Shown in pieces: positions 7,278 through 16,895 of a DNA stretch of 64,000 bases. A program made the position numbers and the translations under genes. The stretch is from Pseudomonadota bacterium (GTDB lineage Bacteria > Bdellovibrionota > Bacteriovoracia > Bacteriovoracales > Bacteriovoracaceae). The first letter of the stretch is position 1. Each line of letters begins with the position of its first letter. Where the stretch lies: assembly GCA_027488375.1 (NCBI GenBank), contig JAIYBW010000001.1, forward strand, positions 186,001 to 250,000, written 5' to 3'. Under the pieces are notes generated by a model. It ran no database searches, was not told the origin of the DNA, and saw only the letters and a program-made list of their open reading frames with translations.

Positions 7278-9773
7278 ATGACTTTTAAGACATTTATCCC
7301 TGGGCTTCTTTCACTTCTCTTCATTTTCACTTTAACTGGGTGTGGAGATTTATTTCAAAAGAAGACTGAGAAAAATGTTCTTGAATCAAGCCGTTTTAAT
7401 GCTAATTGTGATCTGAATGTCGAAGAGTTTGCCCTTATCCTTGAGGAGCCCATTCAGGGGACTATTGATTGTCTTGGCAAAAACTTAAAACTTTTTGTTA
7501 AAGTGGTTGAAACTAAAAAACCTGGTTATATGTCTCGAATTGCCCTCGAGAATTATATAAAAAATAACCGCAGAGATATTAAGCCGGAAGTCATAAAAGT
7601 TTTAAAATCAGTTTTTGATATTAATTACCTTATTTTTGGTGATGATCCTGATTATATTTCAGAACCAAATATTGATGCTCTTGTAAAATTCGCCAAAATT
7701 TTCAATGAAAAAGCCTCAACCAATTTTAAGCCTATCTTCTTAGCAGATGAGGAAATTGAGTACGAAAATTATCGTGTTCAAAGAGATCAAAGGATAAAGC
7801 CAGCTGCCTTAATTATTTCTTCAGCGCTGAAAGAGATCTTTAATCCAGATCGCAAAGGGAAAATTCATACACTTGATCTTGTTAATTTGATTGATAGTTT
7901 CACCTCTGATGATAACTCTCAAACGATGACTAAGGTTAAGAAACTCTTATTTGCTAAGAAAATCATTCTTGGCGGAGACAAATTCACAATTACCCACAAG
8001 GAACTTTCAAATCTTATCGATAATTTTAGTTCTTATGTCTTATTGGCCCTTGATGGCACTCGCTACAAAAAAATTAGACTGACTCAAGAGTCCACTGTTC
8101 AGTTCCTAAGTGCCGATGTGGAACTCCTTAATAGTCTTATATTTTCTTCCCAGACAGGTATTAGAGATGAGGAAGTCCTTTTTAATTTAAAAGATGCCAT
8201 TGATGCCGTTCAAATGTTTAGTACTTCAGAAACCCTCGATCTCTATAAGTATTATGAGCTTTTAAAAGAAGCCAAGATGATAGTTATGGATGGAGAGTCT
8301 GAAACTGTAACTGGTGGTGATCTTAAGCGCCTGTTTGGGCATGCCATGAATGTCCTAAAGACTGGAACTTTTTTTCATCGCTTTTGGTCGACTGAGAGAG
8401 CACTCTTAGAGGCCCGCCCAGGTAGAGAAATTAGTTATGATTTTAGAAACCTTTATAGCCTCTTTAAGAGTGAGAAAACTCGAGTTGATAATTTTGTTCG
8501 TATCTTAAAACGTTATCGTTTTATGAGAGGGGAGAATATTTCAGCTTTTTATACGGATGATTATTTTCGTAATCCATCAGCCGTTTATGAGATCGCTCTT
8601 TATGAGTATGCGCTTACTCTTATGATGAAGAAATTTGGCTGCCCAAATAATAACCTCGCAGGGAAAATTGTTTGTAATGCAACGGCAACTTTAAATGGCG
8701 TCTATATGACTAAAGATCATGTCGTAGACCTCGTTAAAAAGTTCAAGACGGTTTTAATTGAAACAGATCTTATGTATCCTGGTCGAGAAGAGAAAGTTGC
8801 AGAGACAATTACTCTTCTTGGTTCTTTGTTCCAGTATCAATCAGATGAAAATAAAGTTTTTGATGTAAATGAAGCGACTGAATTTGCGATCAGCTTATTC
8901 ACCTCTATTGATGTCGCTACCGATGTGAAAGCCCACTTTGATCAACTCGTTGCGAAGGGGCAGTGTCAGGCGGATGAGTTTGGTAGATTCACTCCAGATT
9001 GCTTTAAGAGAAACTTTTTTCAGGCCGTTTGTTTAAATTATCCTGATCAGTATCCAAAACTTTTTGCTTCACTTGGAGCGACAGTTTATGAGACTGATCC
9101 AAAAAATCCAAAATTAAAAAAACTAGTTTGTCGCGTTCCTTTTGATACGGCAGGACAGGCCTATTTATCCATGTCAGTGAAAGCAGCAAGAACTTGTAAT
9201 GTGTATCCTGATAATCAAGAAGAAATTTACTACTCAGAATCAGATATTCAGGCGATCTTCATGGCGATGATGCATATTGAAACAACTATACTTCGTTGGG
9301 ACGTAAGAAACCGTAATAACATCATGGACGCTGATGAAGTCATGGATGCTTATAATATATATTCTCCGGCACTGGATGGATTTTTAGAGGATAAGCCGAC
9401 CATCATTAAGAAATTAAAAAAACAAATTTATCAATACATGGTTAAGTATGAGCAAATTCCAGATGAGAAAGATTTTGGCTCGATTTGGAAATTTGTAAAA
9501 TTCCTAGTGAGCTTTAATAAGCAGGCCCCAGGAAATAGAAAAACAATTGCCTCAATTCTTGTCACGGTTGGAGAGCAAGGAGCGCCTTCGACTTTTGACT
9601 GTAATCTCTTAAGAGACCCAGACAATATTAAGTATCTTGATCCGGCCCAAACTCAAATCAAACCAGTTGCTCGAGTGGCCCAACCCTTGATATTAACGCA
9701 TGGCGACAATCAGCTTTTTAATGAAATTAATGCAGAAAAGGATAGTTGGATTCAGAACTGGCTCTCTTTGTAA
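7278..9773 (+). CDS. large lipoprotein with repeated EF-hand-like elements (paralogue 1)
   Basis: 831-residue lipoprotein: hydrophobic leader and lipobox LTGC at residues 19-22, then GDLFQKK. No named family recognised. The sequence repeats a short pattern, a hydrophobic residue then [S/T/D]-x-x-[D/E/N]-hydrophobic, at about residues 85, 127, 196, 238, 344, 477, 528, 652 and 683. Three of these look like EF-hand loops: NPDRKGKIHTLD (189-200), QSDENKVFDVNE (521-532) and VRNRNNIMDADE (677-688). Conserved Cys pairs suggest disulfides. It is clearly paralogous to the next gene; both share the segments GSLFQYQSD and KAARTC. Co-transcribed with the upstream barrel gene. Calcium binding is inferred, as several loops lack ligands. 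Confidence 0.78.
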   Translation: MTFKTFIPGLLSLLFIFTLTGCGDLFQKKTEKNVLESSRFNANCDLNVEEFALILEEPIQGTIDCLGKNLKLFVKVVETKKPGYMSRIALENYIKNNRRDIKPEVIKVLKSVFDINYLIFGDDPDYISEPNIDALVKFAKIFNEKASTNFKPIFLADEEIEYENYRVQRDQRIKPAALIISSALKEIFNPDRKGKIHTLDLVNLIDSFTSDDNSQTMTKVKKLLFAKKIILGGDKFTITHKELSNLIDNFSSYVLLALDGTRYKKIRLTQESTVQFLSADVELLNSLIFSSQTGIRDEEVLFNLKDAIDAVQMFSTSETLDLYKYYELLKEAKMIVMDGESETVTGGDLKRLFGHAMNVLKTGTFFHRFWSTERALLEARPGREISYDFRNLYSLFKSEKTRVDNFVRILKRYRFMRGENISAFYTDDYFRNPSAVYEIALYEYALTLMMKKFGCPNNNLAGKIVCNATATLNGVYMTKDHVVDLVKKFKTVLIETDLMYPGREEKVAETITLLGSLFQYQSDENKVFDVNEATEFAISLFTSIDVATDVKAHFDQLVAKGQCQADEFGRFTPDCFKRNFFQAVCLNYPDQYPKLFASLGATVYETDPKNPKLKKLVCRVPFDTAGQAYLSMSVKAARTCNVYPDNQEEIYYSESDIQAIFMAMMHIETTILRWDVRNRNNIMDADEVMDAYNIYSPALDGFLEDKPTIIKKLKKQIYQYMVKYEQIPDEKDFGSIWKFVKFLVSFNKQAPGNRKTIASILVTVGEQGAPSTFDCNLLRDPDNIKYLDPAQTQIKPVARVAQPLILTHGDNQLFNEINAEKDSWIQNWLSL

Positions 9774-9816
9774 ATCGTAAGTAATTAAAATTATAGACTT
9801 ATAGTCTTCTTGATAG

Positions 9817-9841
9817 AGACCTGGGCATTTCTGCCGGGTCT
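9817..9841 (+). terminator. weak intrinsic terminator between the paired lipoprotein genes
   Basis: AGACC ... GGTCT arms with partly paired inner bases and a TTT tail, in the 102-base gap between the two paralogous lipoprotein genes. The stem is short and the T-run is brief, so read-through is likely. Confidence 0.45.
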
Positions 9842-9875
9842 TTATCATTTTGCTAACTCCCTTGAAAATTAAAGG

Positions 9876-12197
9876 ATGAAGCTAAAAAATTTCATCCTGG
9901 CCCCCATCTTCATGTCTCTCACCCTTTCTGGTTGCGGTGATTTGTTTTCTAAAAAAGTCGTCGCACAAAAACTAGAATCAACACGACTGAAGGCCAATTG
10001 CGAACTCGATATGGATGAAATGGCCGACATCTTAGTCAAGCCCATTACAGGTACATTAACTTGTCTTCAGAAGAATCTAGAAATATTTATTGAAGTTTCT
10101 GAACTTGGCAAAGGTGGGAAACTCTCTCGCGTTGCTCTTATAAATTATCTCAAGCAGAACATGCCTAATATTAAGCCAAGCACTTATCCAGCGATGCACG
10201 CGGTGTTTGACCTTGCTCATCTTATTACAGGTGAATCTAAAGATTTTATTTCTAAAGAGAATGTTATTAAGATCCTTGAACTTGTGAAAATGTTTAATCT
10301 TCATTCTTACAGGCACTACTCAAATACTTTTGGATCCGATAGACCGGCGAATTTGCCAGTCCATGAATCTCATCGCAAAAGAGTTGAGGATGCCGCCACA
10401 CAAATTCAAGAAGAACTCAAAAAAATTTATGTTGAAGATCGCGGTGATTCCATTAATCAACTCGATATTATGAGTTTGGTTGAAGCTTTTGTCCCTTCAG
10501 GGGATCCAGAAATTCTAGCAAAAGTTGAGGGACTTCTTTTTGCAAAGAAAATTCTTGTTGGTGGAGAACCTAAAACTATCAATCACAAAGAATTAGGCTT
10601 TTTATTTAATCATCTTCCAAAACTTCTATCACTCGTTTTAGATGCCGTTAGGTATAAGCATTTGATTCTTGAGCAAGCTGATGCCATGAAGTTTCTTCAA
10701 GATGATGTTGATGACCTAAGTAATATTCTTTTCCACCCAACTCGAGGTGATCGTCGATTCGAGCCTCTCTTTCATGTTGATATGGCCATTGATGGGATTG
10801 ATCGCCTATTGGATGAAGACAAGAGAATTGGTAAATACCGTGCTCTTATCGTTGAAGTTAAAAAGATCCTAACTAAAACTAAAAACGAAGTCCAAACTCA
10901 AGAAGAACAGGAATGGGTCTTAGGCAAAGATCTTGAGAGAATCTTTTCTCATGTCTTCAATGTTACAAATCGTAACCTGGCCTTCCATAAAATTTATCAA
11001 TCACCAAACATCAAGCCTCAGCTAGAGTCGCCGATGTCTGTTTATATTGATCCTAAAAAATATGAACTTGAATTTCCTGAGAACAAAGCGGACTTAGTGG
11101 AATTTAGCCGAGTGGCCAATACTTATAGGTATTTTAAAGGTCAAGAAGAAATGGCAACTTACTCTGGTGATTACCGTCGTAATCCAGCTGCTTTTGGTGA
11201 AATTGCTGTTTATGAGTACCTTATTAAAACGGCTTTCGGTTATTATGGAAGTTCGCTCTCTATTGGAGATCAGCAATTAAGAGATATTCTTAAGCGTTTT
11301 GAAAATGAACTGATTGAGATGGATATCATCTTGCCTCGAAGATCTCGCAATATTGCCGAAACAATTGCTCTTCTTGGTTCTCTTTTTCAGTACCAATCAG
11401 ATGATAATAAAGTTCTCGATGTTGATGAAGCAACTGAGTTTGCTATTAGTTTGTTTACTTCTCTTAAAGCGAAAAAAGAAATTTTTAAGTTCTTTGAGTC
11501 GAAAAATTGTACGATCGATCAGTTTAAAAGAATCGAGCCAGGGTGTTTTAAAGAGAATTTTTATGAGGCTCTTTGCTCAACTTATAGAAAATATTTTCCG
11601 AAGTTATTTGAATATTTAAGTGCAGATAGTAACCTCGGCTGTGAGCAGAATTTCAATTCGTCTCATAATCTTGCTTATCTCGATGCCTCTGCAAAGGCTG
11701 CAAGAACATGCCAGGTGTATCCAGATGATCAAATGGAAATACCTTACTCAGAGGGCGATATCATGTCGATGTTGCTTGCGATGATGCATGTTGAGACAAC
11801 TATTGCACGATGGGATACAAGAATTGGAAATAATCAAATGGATCCAGATGAAGTTGTAGATGCCTATGCAATCTATAAGCCTGCTATTCAAGGGATGTTG
11901 CCTAAGCTTCCAAGTGTCCTCAATACACAGAAGATTCGTGAAACACTGGCCAAGCAAATTTTCCTTTATTTAGTGAAATTCGAAGAAGTGCCTCAGATCA
12001 ATAAATTTCAAGATATTTGGAAGTTTTTAAAATTTCTACTTTCGGCGAATGCTAAAAAAGCACCGGCCTCAAGAAAAACAATTTCGTCAATTTTATGGAT
12101 CGTTTCTGAGGAAGGTAAAAAGAAATCAATTACCGAGGGTGATCCGCAGTTTGATTGTAATTGGATGCATGATCCGAATAATATTCCTAGAGATTAG
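9876..12197 (+). CDS. large lipoprotein with repeated EF-hand-like elements (paralogue 2)
   Basis: 773-residue lipoprotein with lipobox LSGC at residues 17-20 followed by GDLFSKK. Aligns along its length with the preceding gene: shared landmarks include SRVALINYL, LLFAKKI, INHKELGFLF, AETIALLGSLFQYQSD, DVDEATEFAISLF, ASAKAARTC, MMHVETTIARWD and the final FDCN. The EF-hand-like elements occur at the same places, for example QSDDNKVLDVDE and TRIGNNQMDPDE, and the Cys positions match. The AAAGG directly abuts the ATG, which is poor spacing, so translation may be weak or may rely on another signal. Tandem duplication is the simplest origin; divergence is strong, so it is old. Function unknown. 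Confidence 0.78.
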   Translation: MKLKNFILAPIFMSLTLSGCGDLFSKKVVAQKLESTRLKANCELDMDEMADILVKPITGTLTCLQKNLEIFIEVSELGKGGKLSRVALINYLKQNMPNIKPSTYPAMHAVFDLAHLITGESKDFISKENVIKILELVKMFNLHSYRHYSNTFGSDRPANLPVHESHRKRVEDAATQIQEELKKIYVEDRGDSINQLDIMSLVEAFVPSGDPEILAKVEGLLFAKKILVGGEPKTINHKELGFLFNHLPKLLSLVLDAVRYKHLILEQADAMKFLQDDVDDLSNILFHPTRGDRRFEPLFHVDMAIDGIDRLLDEDKRIGKYRALIVEVKKILTKTKNEVQTQEEQEWVLGKDLERIFSHVFNVTNRNLAFHKIYQSPNIKPQLESPMSVYIDPKKYELEFPENKADLVEFSRVANTYRYFKGQEEMATYSGDYRRNPAAFGEIAVYEYLIKTAFGYYGSSLSIGDQQLRDILKRFENELIEMDIILPRRSRNIAETIALLGSLFQYQSDDNKVLDVDEATEFAISLFTSLKAKKEIFKFFESKNCTIDQFKRIEPGCFKENFYEALCSTYRKYFPKLFEYLSADSNLGCEQNFNSSHNLAYLDASAKAARTCQVYPDDQMEIPYSEGDIMSMLLAMMHVETTIARWDTRIGNNQMDPDEVVDAYAIYKPAIQGMLPKLPSVLNTQKIRETLAKQIFLYLVKFEEVPQINKFQDIWKFLKFLLSANAKKAPASRKTISSILWIVSEEGKKKSITEGDPQFDCNWMHDPNNIPRD

Positions 12198-12265
12198 CGA
12201 CTCCTCCCTTTTCAAAAGACCCATCTCTTTGTTAGATTGAAGAGCACTCAATCAAGGCATTAGAA

Positions 12266-13418
12266 ATGGATGACTCGTTGCGGCTAAAGTTAGCCGATTA
12301 TAAATCTCAGTTCACTCAAGTCAAAGATACCCTCGAAACCATACGGAGGTCGCTTTGACGTCGAACGTAAGAAAAATCGCATAAAAGAAATTTCTGAATT
12401 AGAGGCCCTTGATGGCTTCTGGAACGACACTCAAAACGCCTCAAAAATACAAAAAGAAAAATCCATTTTAGAAAGTACTGTAGGTGGTTATAGCTACGTA
12501 AAGAATCTTTCGGATGATTTTGAAGTCTTGCTAGAGATGGGTGAAGCTGGAGACGATGCCTCTGTTTCTGAAGCTTTGGAGCTTTTCCCAAAACTTCAAA
12601 CAGCACTGGCCGAAGCTGAACAAAAAGCCCTGCTTTCAGGTGAGACTGATTCAAATAATGCTATTGTGACGATCAATGCGGGTGCAGGGGGAACTGAATC
12701 CTGTGACTGGGCAGGAATGCTCTTGAGGATGATCACTCGCTGGTGTGAATCAAAAAAATTTAAAGTGACTGTTACTGATTTTCAATATGGTGACTCGGCA
12801 GGAATTAAGTCAGCGACTCTGATGGTTCAGGGAAACTTTGCTTTCGGTTTACTCAAGTCTGAAAGTGGTGTTCACCGATTGGTTAGAATTTCACCCTTTG
12901 ACTCAAATGCTCGTCGGCATACTTCTTTTTCTTCTATTTATGTTTCTCCTGAAATTGATGACACAATTGAGATTGAAGTTTTAGATAAAGACTTAAGAGT
13001 CGATATCTACCGATCAGGTGGGGCCGGTGGGCAATCAGTGAATACGGCCGATTCTGCTGTTCGTTTAACTCACTATCCGACGGGTATTGTGGTCGCTTGT
13101 CAAAATGAGCGTTCACAAATTCAAAACCGGGCCATGGCGATGAAGATTTTAAAGTCACGTCTCTATGAATATGAGTTGGAAAAGCGTCGTAAAGAGCAAG
13201 AAAAAGTTGAAGCAGGGAAAAAAGATATTGCATGGGGATCTCAAATCAGATCCTATGTTCTTCACCCTTATAAACTTGTGAAGGATCACCGGAATGGTTT
13301 CCACTCTTCTCAAGCGGAAACGGTGCTTGATGGTGATTTAGATGATTTTATGAAAGCCTATCTTCAGTGGCAAAGCCTCGGAGGAGTGGTTCAAGATACA
13401 GGAATGGATGATTTATGA
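12266..13418 (+). CDS. prfB: peptide chain release factor 2 (needs +1 programmed frameshift)
   Basis: Terminates translation at UGA and UAA. The zero frame runs 12266-12355 and meets TGA at 12356-12358; shifting +1 after CTT continues in the frame 12357-13418. The joined product is about 383 residues (E. coli 365). The RF2 specificity motif SPF is in RISPFDSNAR and the catalytic GGQ in SGGAGGQSVNTADSAV. The N-terminal coiled-coil domain would be lost without the frameshift. The stop overlaps lysS by 4 bases (ATGA). Regulation is autogenous: low RF2 slows decoding of the UGA and favours the shift. Confidence 0.95.
12345..12359 (+). promoter_or_regulatory. prfB +1 programmed frameshift site
   Basis: GGAGG at 12345-12349, a 3-base spacer, CTT at 12353-12355, then TGA followed by C. 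The internal Shine-Dalgarno-like element, its spacing to CTT, and UGA-C all match the E. coli prfB recoding site in layout. The 0 frame ends here and the +1 frame carries the rest of RF2. Confidence 0.93.
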
Positions 13419-14980
13419 TCAATGAAAAATTAACCAACTCGGGGAAAATGATGAAAGACAAACACATCAGAAGATGGACAGAACAATTTAGCGAACAAAT
13501 GGAAGTCCGTTTAGATAAAAGAAAGAAGCTTGAAGAGTCTGGCTCTAATCCCTATAAAAATGGACTTCAGCCAAACACAACTTTCGAATATCTTGTCCGT
13601 GAATATGGACATAAAACGAAGGAAGAAATTGGCGAAACTCCACGATTCAAAATCGCTGGACGAGTCCTGATGGTCCGTGATTTTGGTAAAGCCGCATTCT
13701 TGCAATGTGATGACGGAACTCAACGTTTCCAGCTTTATGTGAATAAGCAAGTGACGTCTGAAAAAGGATTCGCTGAGTATAAACTTCTTGATTATGGCGA
13801 CATCGTTTATGCTGAGGGTGATGTCTTTAAAACGATGAAAGGAGAGCTCGCTCTCAACGCTCGCGAACTCATGATTGTGACTAAATCTATCCGACCACTA
13901 CCTGAAAAATTTCATGGTCTCACTGATCAGGAACTTAAGTATAGAATGCGGTATGTGGATATGATTATGAATCCTGAGACCCGTGAAAAACTTCGTAAGC
14001 GATCTGAAATTATTCGTTACATCCGTGAGCATTTTTATAAAGCCGATTTTTTAGAAGTTGAAACTCCAATGATGCATTCAATTGCTGGTGGAGCAGCTGC
14101 ACGTCCTTTCAAAACTCACCACAATGCACTCAACATGGAACTCTTCATGAGAATTGCCCCAGAGTTACATTTGAAGCGTTTGATTGTGGGTGGTTATAAT
14201 AAAGTGTTTGAGATGAACCGTTGCTTTAGAAATGAAGGTCTCTCTCTCAAGCACAATCCTGAATTCACCTCAATTGAGTTTTACTGGGCCTATGCCACTT
14301 ATCATGATCTCATGGATTTTACAGAGGCCCTTCTCACAGGGATTGCAAGAGACGTGATAAAATCTGAAGTCGTTCGCTTTGGAGAGCATGATATTAATCT
14401 TAAAGGTCCTTATGCTCGCCTCACAATGCGTGAAGCTGTTGCTAAGTACACTCACTCAACGATGGATCAGGTCAATGACAGGGCCTACTTGCTTTCGATT
14501 CTTAAAGATGTAGATATGGATCCAAAAAAATTACAGGCACTCTCTTGGGCTAAGCTCCTGGTGCTTGCGTTTGAAGAAAAAGTTGAAAAACAACTTATTC
14601 AGCCAACTTTCATCACTGAATATCCAACAGAAGTGTCTCCTCTTTCGAGAAGAAATGATGAGAATCCTGAATTTGTTGATCGTTTTGAATTTTTCATGAA
14701 TGGTTGGGAAGTGGCCAATGCCTTCTCTGAGCTTAATAACCCAACTGACCAGTTAGATCGTTTTGCTGATCAAGCGATGGCCAAGGAAGCTGGAGATGAT
14801 GAGGCCACAGATGTTGATTATGATTTTGTGCGTGCTCTTGAGTATGGAATGCCGCCAACTGCAGGCCAAGGGATTGGGATTGACCGCTTAGTGATGATTT
14901 TAACGGATAGTCATACTATCAGAGATGTCATCCTCTTCCCTTTACTTAAAAAAGAGCATTTCTTCTCTGAAGAAGAATGA
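13415..14980 (+). CDS. lysS: lysyl-tRNA synthetase, class II
   Basis: Charges tRNA-Lys with lysine. 521 residues with an N-terminal OB-fold anticodon-binding domain (GRVLMVRDFGKAAFLQCDDG region) and a class II catalytic core: motif 2 FRNEGLSLKHNPEFTSIEFY and motif 3 GQGIGIDRLVMILTDSHTIRDVILFP. The first ATG overlaps the prfB stop (ATGA). A second ATG pair at 13448 follows GGGGAAA and could also serve. The next gene overlaps its stop by 4 bases, so prfB-lysS-lolC/E-lolD are translationally coupled. Confidence 0.95.
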   Translation: MINEKLTNSGKMMKDKHIRRWTEQFSEQMEVRLDKRKKLEESGSNPYKNGLQPNTTFEYLVREYGHKTKEEIGETPRFKIAGRVLMVRDFGKAAFLQCDDGTQRFQLYVNKQVTSEKGFAEYKLLDYGDIVYAEGDVFKTMKGELALNARELMIVTKSIRPLPEKFHGLTDQELKYRMRYVDMIMNPETREKLRKRSEIIRYIREHFYKADFLEVETPMMHSIAGGAAARPFKTHHNALNMELFMRIAPELHLKRLIVGGYNKVFEMNRCFRNEGLSLKHNPEFTSIEFYWAYATYHDLMDFTEALLTGIARDVIKSEVVRFGEHDINLKGPYARLTMREAVAKYTHSTMDQVNDRAYLLSILKDVDMDPKKLQALSWAKLLVLAFEEKVEKQLIQPTFITEYPTEVSPLSRRNDENPEFVDRFEFFMNGWEVANAFSELNNPTDQLDRFADQAMAKEAGDDEATDVDYDFVRALEYGMPPTAGQGIGIDRLVMILTDSHTIRDVILFPLLKKEHFFSEEE

Positions 14981-16182
14981 AGTCACTTTCTTTTTATTCA
15001 CTTCTTAAAATCGTTTTACACGGTCGCTCGGCAGGAAAAATCCTGCTAGCGACTTTGTTGAGCTTTAGTTTCTCAATTGCAGTTATTCTTTGCACTTTTG
15101 GTCTTATGGATGGTTTTGATCATCTCCTCAAAACCGGACTCAGGCATTCATCTGGAGATCTTCTCATCACCTCAAAAAAAGGTTTTTTTAAATTAGAAGA
15201 TGACTTGCAAAAAGTTATAAAGACGTCGGACCCTCTTGCGATCTCACCCATTATCCAAACTGAGGCCTTTGCCCTCCATGAGGGAGTTTCTAAGGGTGTT
15301 TTAGTGAGAGGTGTTGATGATAGAGATTTCTCTGACGCCACTGGAGTAAAATTTACTCTTAAGGAAGGAGAGATCGTCATTGGTAAAGAACTTGCTCTGG
15401 CCTTAAAAGTGAAGTCAGGGGATGCCATCGCTCTCACATTTGGCAAAGGTAATGAATCCAGTGATTCTTTACCTTCAGTAAGGCTCTTTACCGTTTCCCA
15501 AGTTATCCAACATGGAATTTATCAGAAAGACTTACGTTTTGTTTATATTGATCGCAAGGAAATAGCTGACATTTTAAATGTTGGTTCATGGATTAATCTC
15601 TTAATCGTTACCTATAAAGATCCCATCAAGCCGCTGCTTGATTTAGAGGGGATCCAAGCAAAGCAACATGAAATTCGTCGTCAGCTCCCAATACAATATT
15701 TTGTACGCCCTTTTTGGAGTGAATATTCGTATCTCATCGAAGCAGTGAAAATCGAGAAATTATCAATTACCATTATTTTACAACTCATTGTGGTTGTTGC
15801 GGTTTTTAATATCATTGCCTTTGTGATTTATATTATGGAAAAGAAATCTCAAGACTTCTTTTTTCTACGGGCCATTGGTCTATCTCTTAATCAGCTTGTT
15901 TATTTTTGGTTTGTCACCATGACCTTGCTCTGGTTCTTTGCTTGTGTAGGGGCTTATATCTTGGCCGAGTTTTTTAACTGGTCCCTGGCGAATTTATCCT
16001 TTCTTCAGATACCAGGTGAAATTTATGTTTTATCTGCGCTTCAAATAAAATTAGATATCAAATCCTATGCAACAGTTTATATACTTTCTCTCTTGTGGGT
16101 GCTTATTTCTGGTGCCATTGGTTACTGGAGACTGAAAAGAAGACCTATAATGCAAGGTTTACGTCAGGAGTTTAGCGCATGA
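14977..16182 (+). CDS. LolC/LolE-type lipoprotein-releasing permease
   Basis: Inner-membrane permease (FtsX/MacB fold) of the system that extracts outer-membrane lipoproteins from the inner membrane. One membrane segment near residues 20-45, a large periplasmic domain (about 50-250) and three C-terminal membrane segments (about 255-385) are visible, the standard layout; 401 residues is the usual size. It overlaps lysS upstream and lolD downstream by 4 bases each. Only one permease gene is present, so the transporter may be a LolF-like homodimer, or a second permease may lie elsewhere. Confidence 0.87.
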   Translation: MKSLSFYSLLKIVLHGRSAGKILLATLLSFSFSIAVILCTFGLMDGFDHLLKTGLRHSSGDLLITSKKGFFKLEDDLQKVIKTSDPLAISPIIQTEAFALHEGVSKGVLVRGVDDRDFSDATGVKFTLKEGEIVIGKELALALKVKSGDAIALTFGKGNESSDSLPSVRLFTVSQVIQHGIYQKDLRFVYIDRKEIADILNVGSWINLLIVTYKDPIKPLLDLEGIQAKQHEIRRQLPIQYFVRPFWSEYSYLIEAVKIEKLSITIILQLIVVVAVFNIIAFVIYIMEKKSQDFFFLRAIGLSLNQLVYFWFVTMTLLWFFACVGAYILAEFFNWSLANLSFLQIPGEIYVLSALQIKLDIKSYATVYILSLLWVLISGAIGYWRLKRRPIMQGLRQEFSA

Positions 16183-16838
16183 GTTTTATTCGTCTTGAGC
16201 AAGTTGAAAAATCATTTGGTCAGACCAAAGTCTTACGTGGAATTAATATTTCGATTCAAGAAAAAGAGCTGGTGGCAATTCGTGGAGCTTCTGGGTCTGG
16301 AAAATCGACTTTACTTTATTTATTAGGAGGCCTTGATCAGCCGACTTCTGGAATTGTTTCGATTAATCAAAAAAATCTCACTCTGATGGGAGATGAAGAG
16401 CTGGCCCATTTTAGAAATAACAATGTTGGCTTTGTATTTCAGTTTCACTTTCTCCTTCCATCTATGAATTGTAAGGATAATATTTTGTTACCGGCAAGGA
16501 TTGGGGGCAAAGCTCTGGCCCAGGTCGAAGCTGATGTGACCAAGCTTGCAGACATTCTTGGAGTAAATCATTGTTTAAATAAATATCCCTTTGAAATTTC
16601 TGGCGGGGAGCAGCAACGGATAAATATTATTCGTGCACTAAGTCTAAGACCAAAAATTCTTCTTTGTGATGAGCCTACAGGAAATCTAGATTCTAAGAAT
16701 TCTGAGAAGGTAGCTTCACTTCTAAAAAATCTGGCCTCGGAGTTTAAGGCCACTCTTCTTGTTGTAACTCATGATGACAAAGTGGCCTCCTATTTTCCTC
16801 GGAAAATAGTGATTGAAGATGGTCAGATCATTGGCTAG
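16179..16838 (+). CDS. lolD: lipoprotein-releasing ABC transporter ATPase LolD
   Basis: Cytoplasmic ATPase that powers the permease encoded just upstream. 219 residues: Walker A GASGSGKST near 35-43, Q-loop in VFQFHFLLPSMN, ABC signature ISGGEQQR, Walker B ILLCDEPTGNLDS and the switch His in VVTHDD. The NLDS and LLPSMN elements are typical of the LolD/MacB/FtsE branch. Starts inside the upstream stop (ATGA). The large lipoproteins elsewhere in this window would be its substrates. Confidence 0.93.
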   Translation: MSFIRLEQVEKSFGQTKVLRGINISIQEKELVAIRGASGSGKSTLLYLLGGLDQPTSGIVSINQKNLTLMGDEELAHFRNNNVGFVFQFHFLLPSMNCKDNILLPARIGGKALAQVEADVTKLADILGVNHCLNKYPFEISGGEQQRINIIRALSLRPKILLCDEPTGNLDSKNSEKVASLLKNLASEFKATLLVVTHDDKVASYFPRKIVIEDGQIIG

Positions 16839-16895
16839 AATTTGCAACTGAAAATAAAATTAATAGGATAGCTATTTGCGTCAAGGATTTCACTG

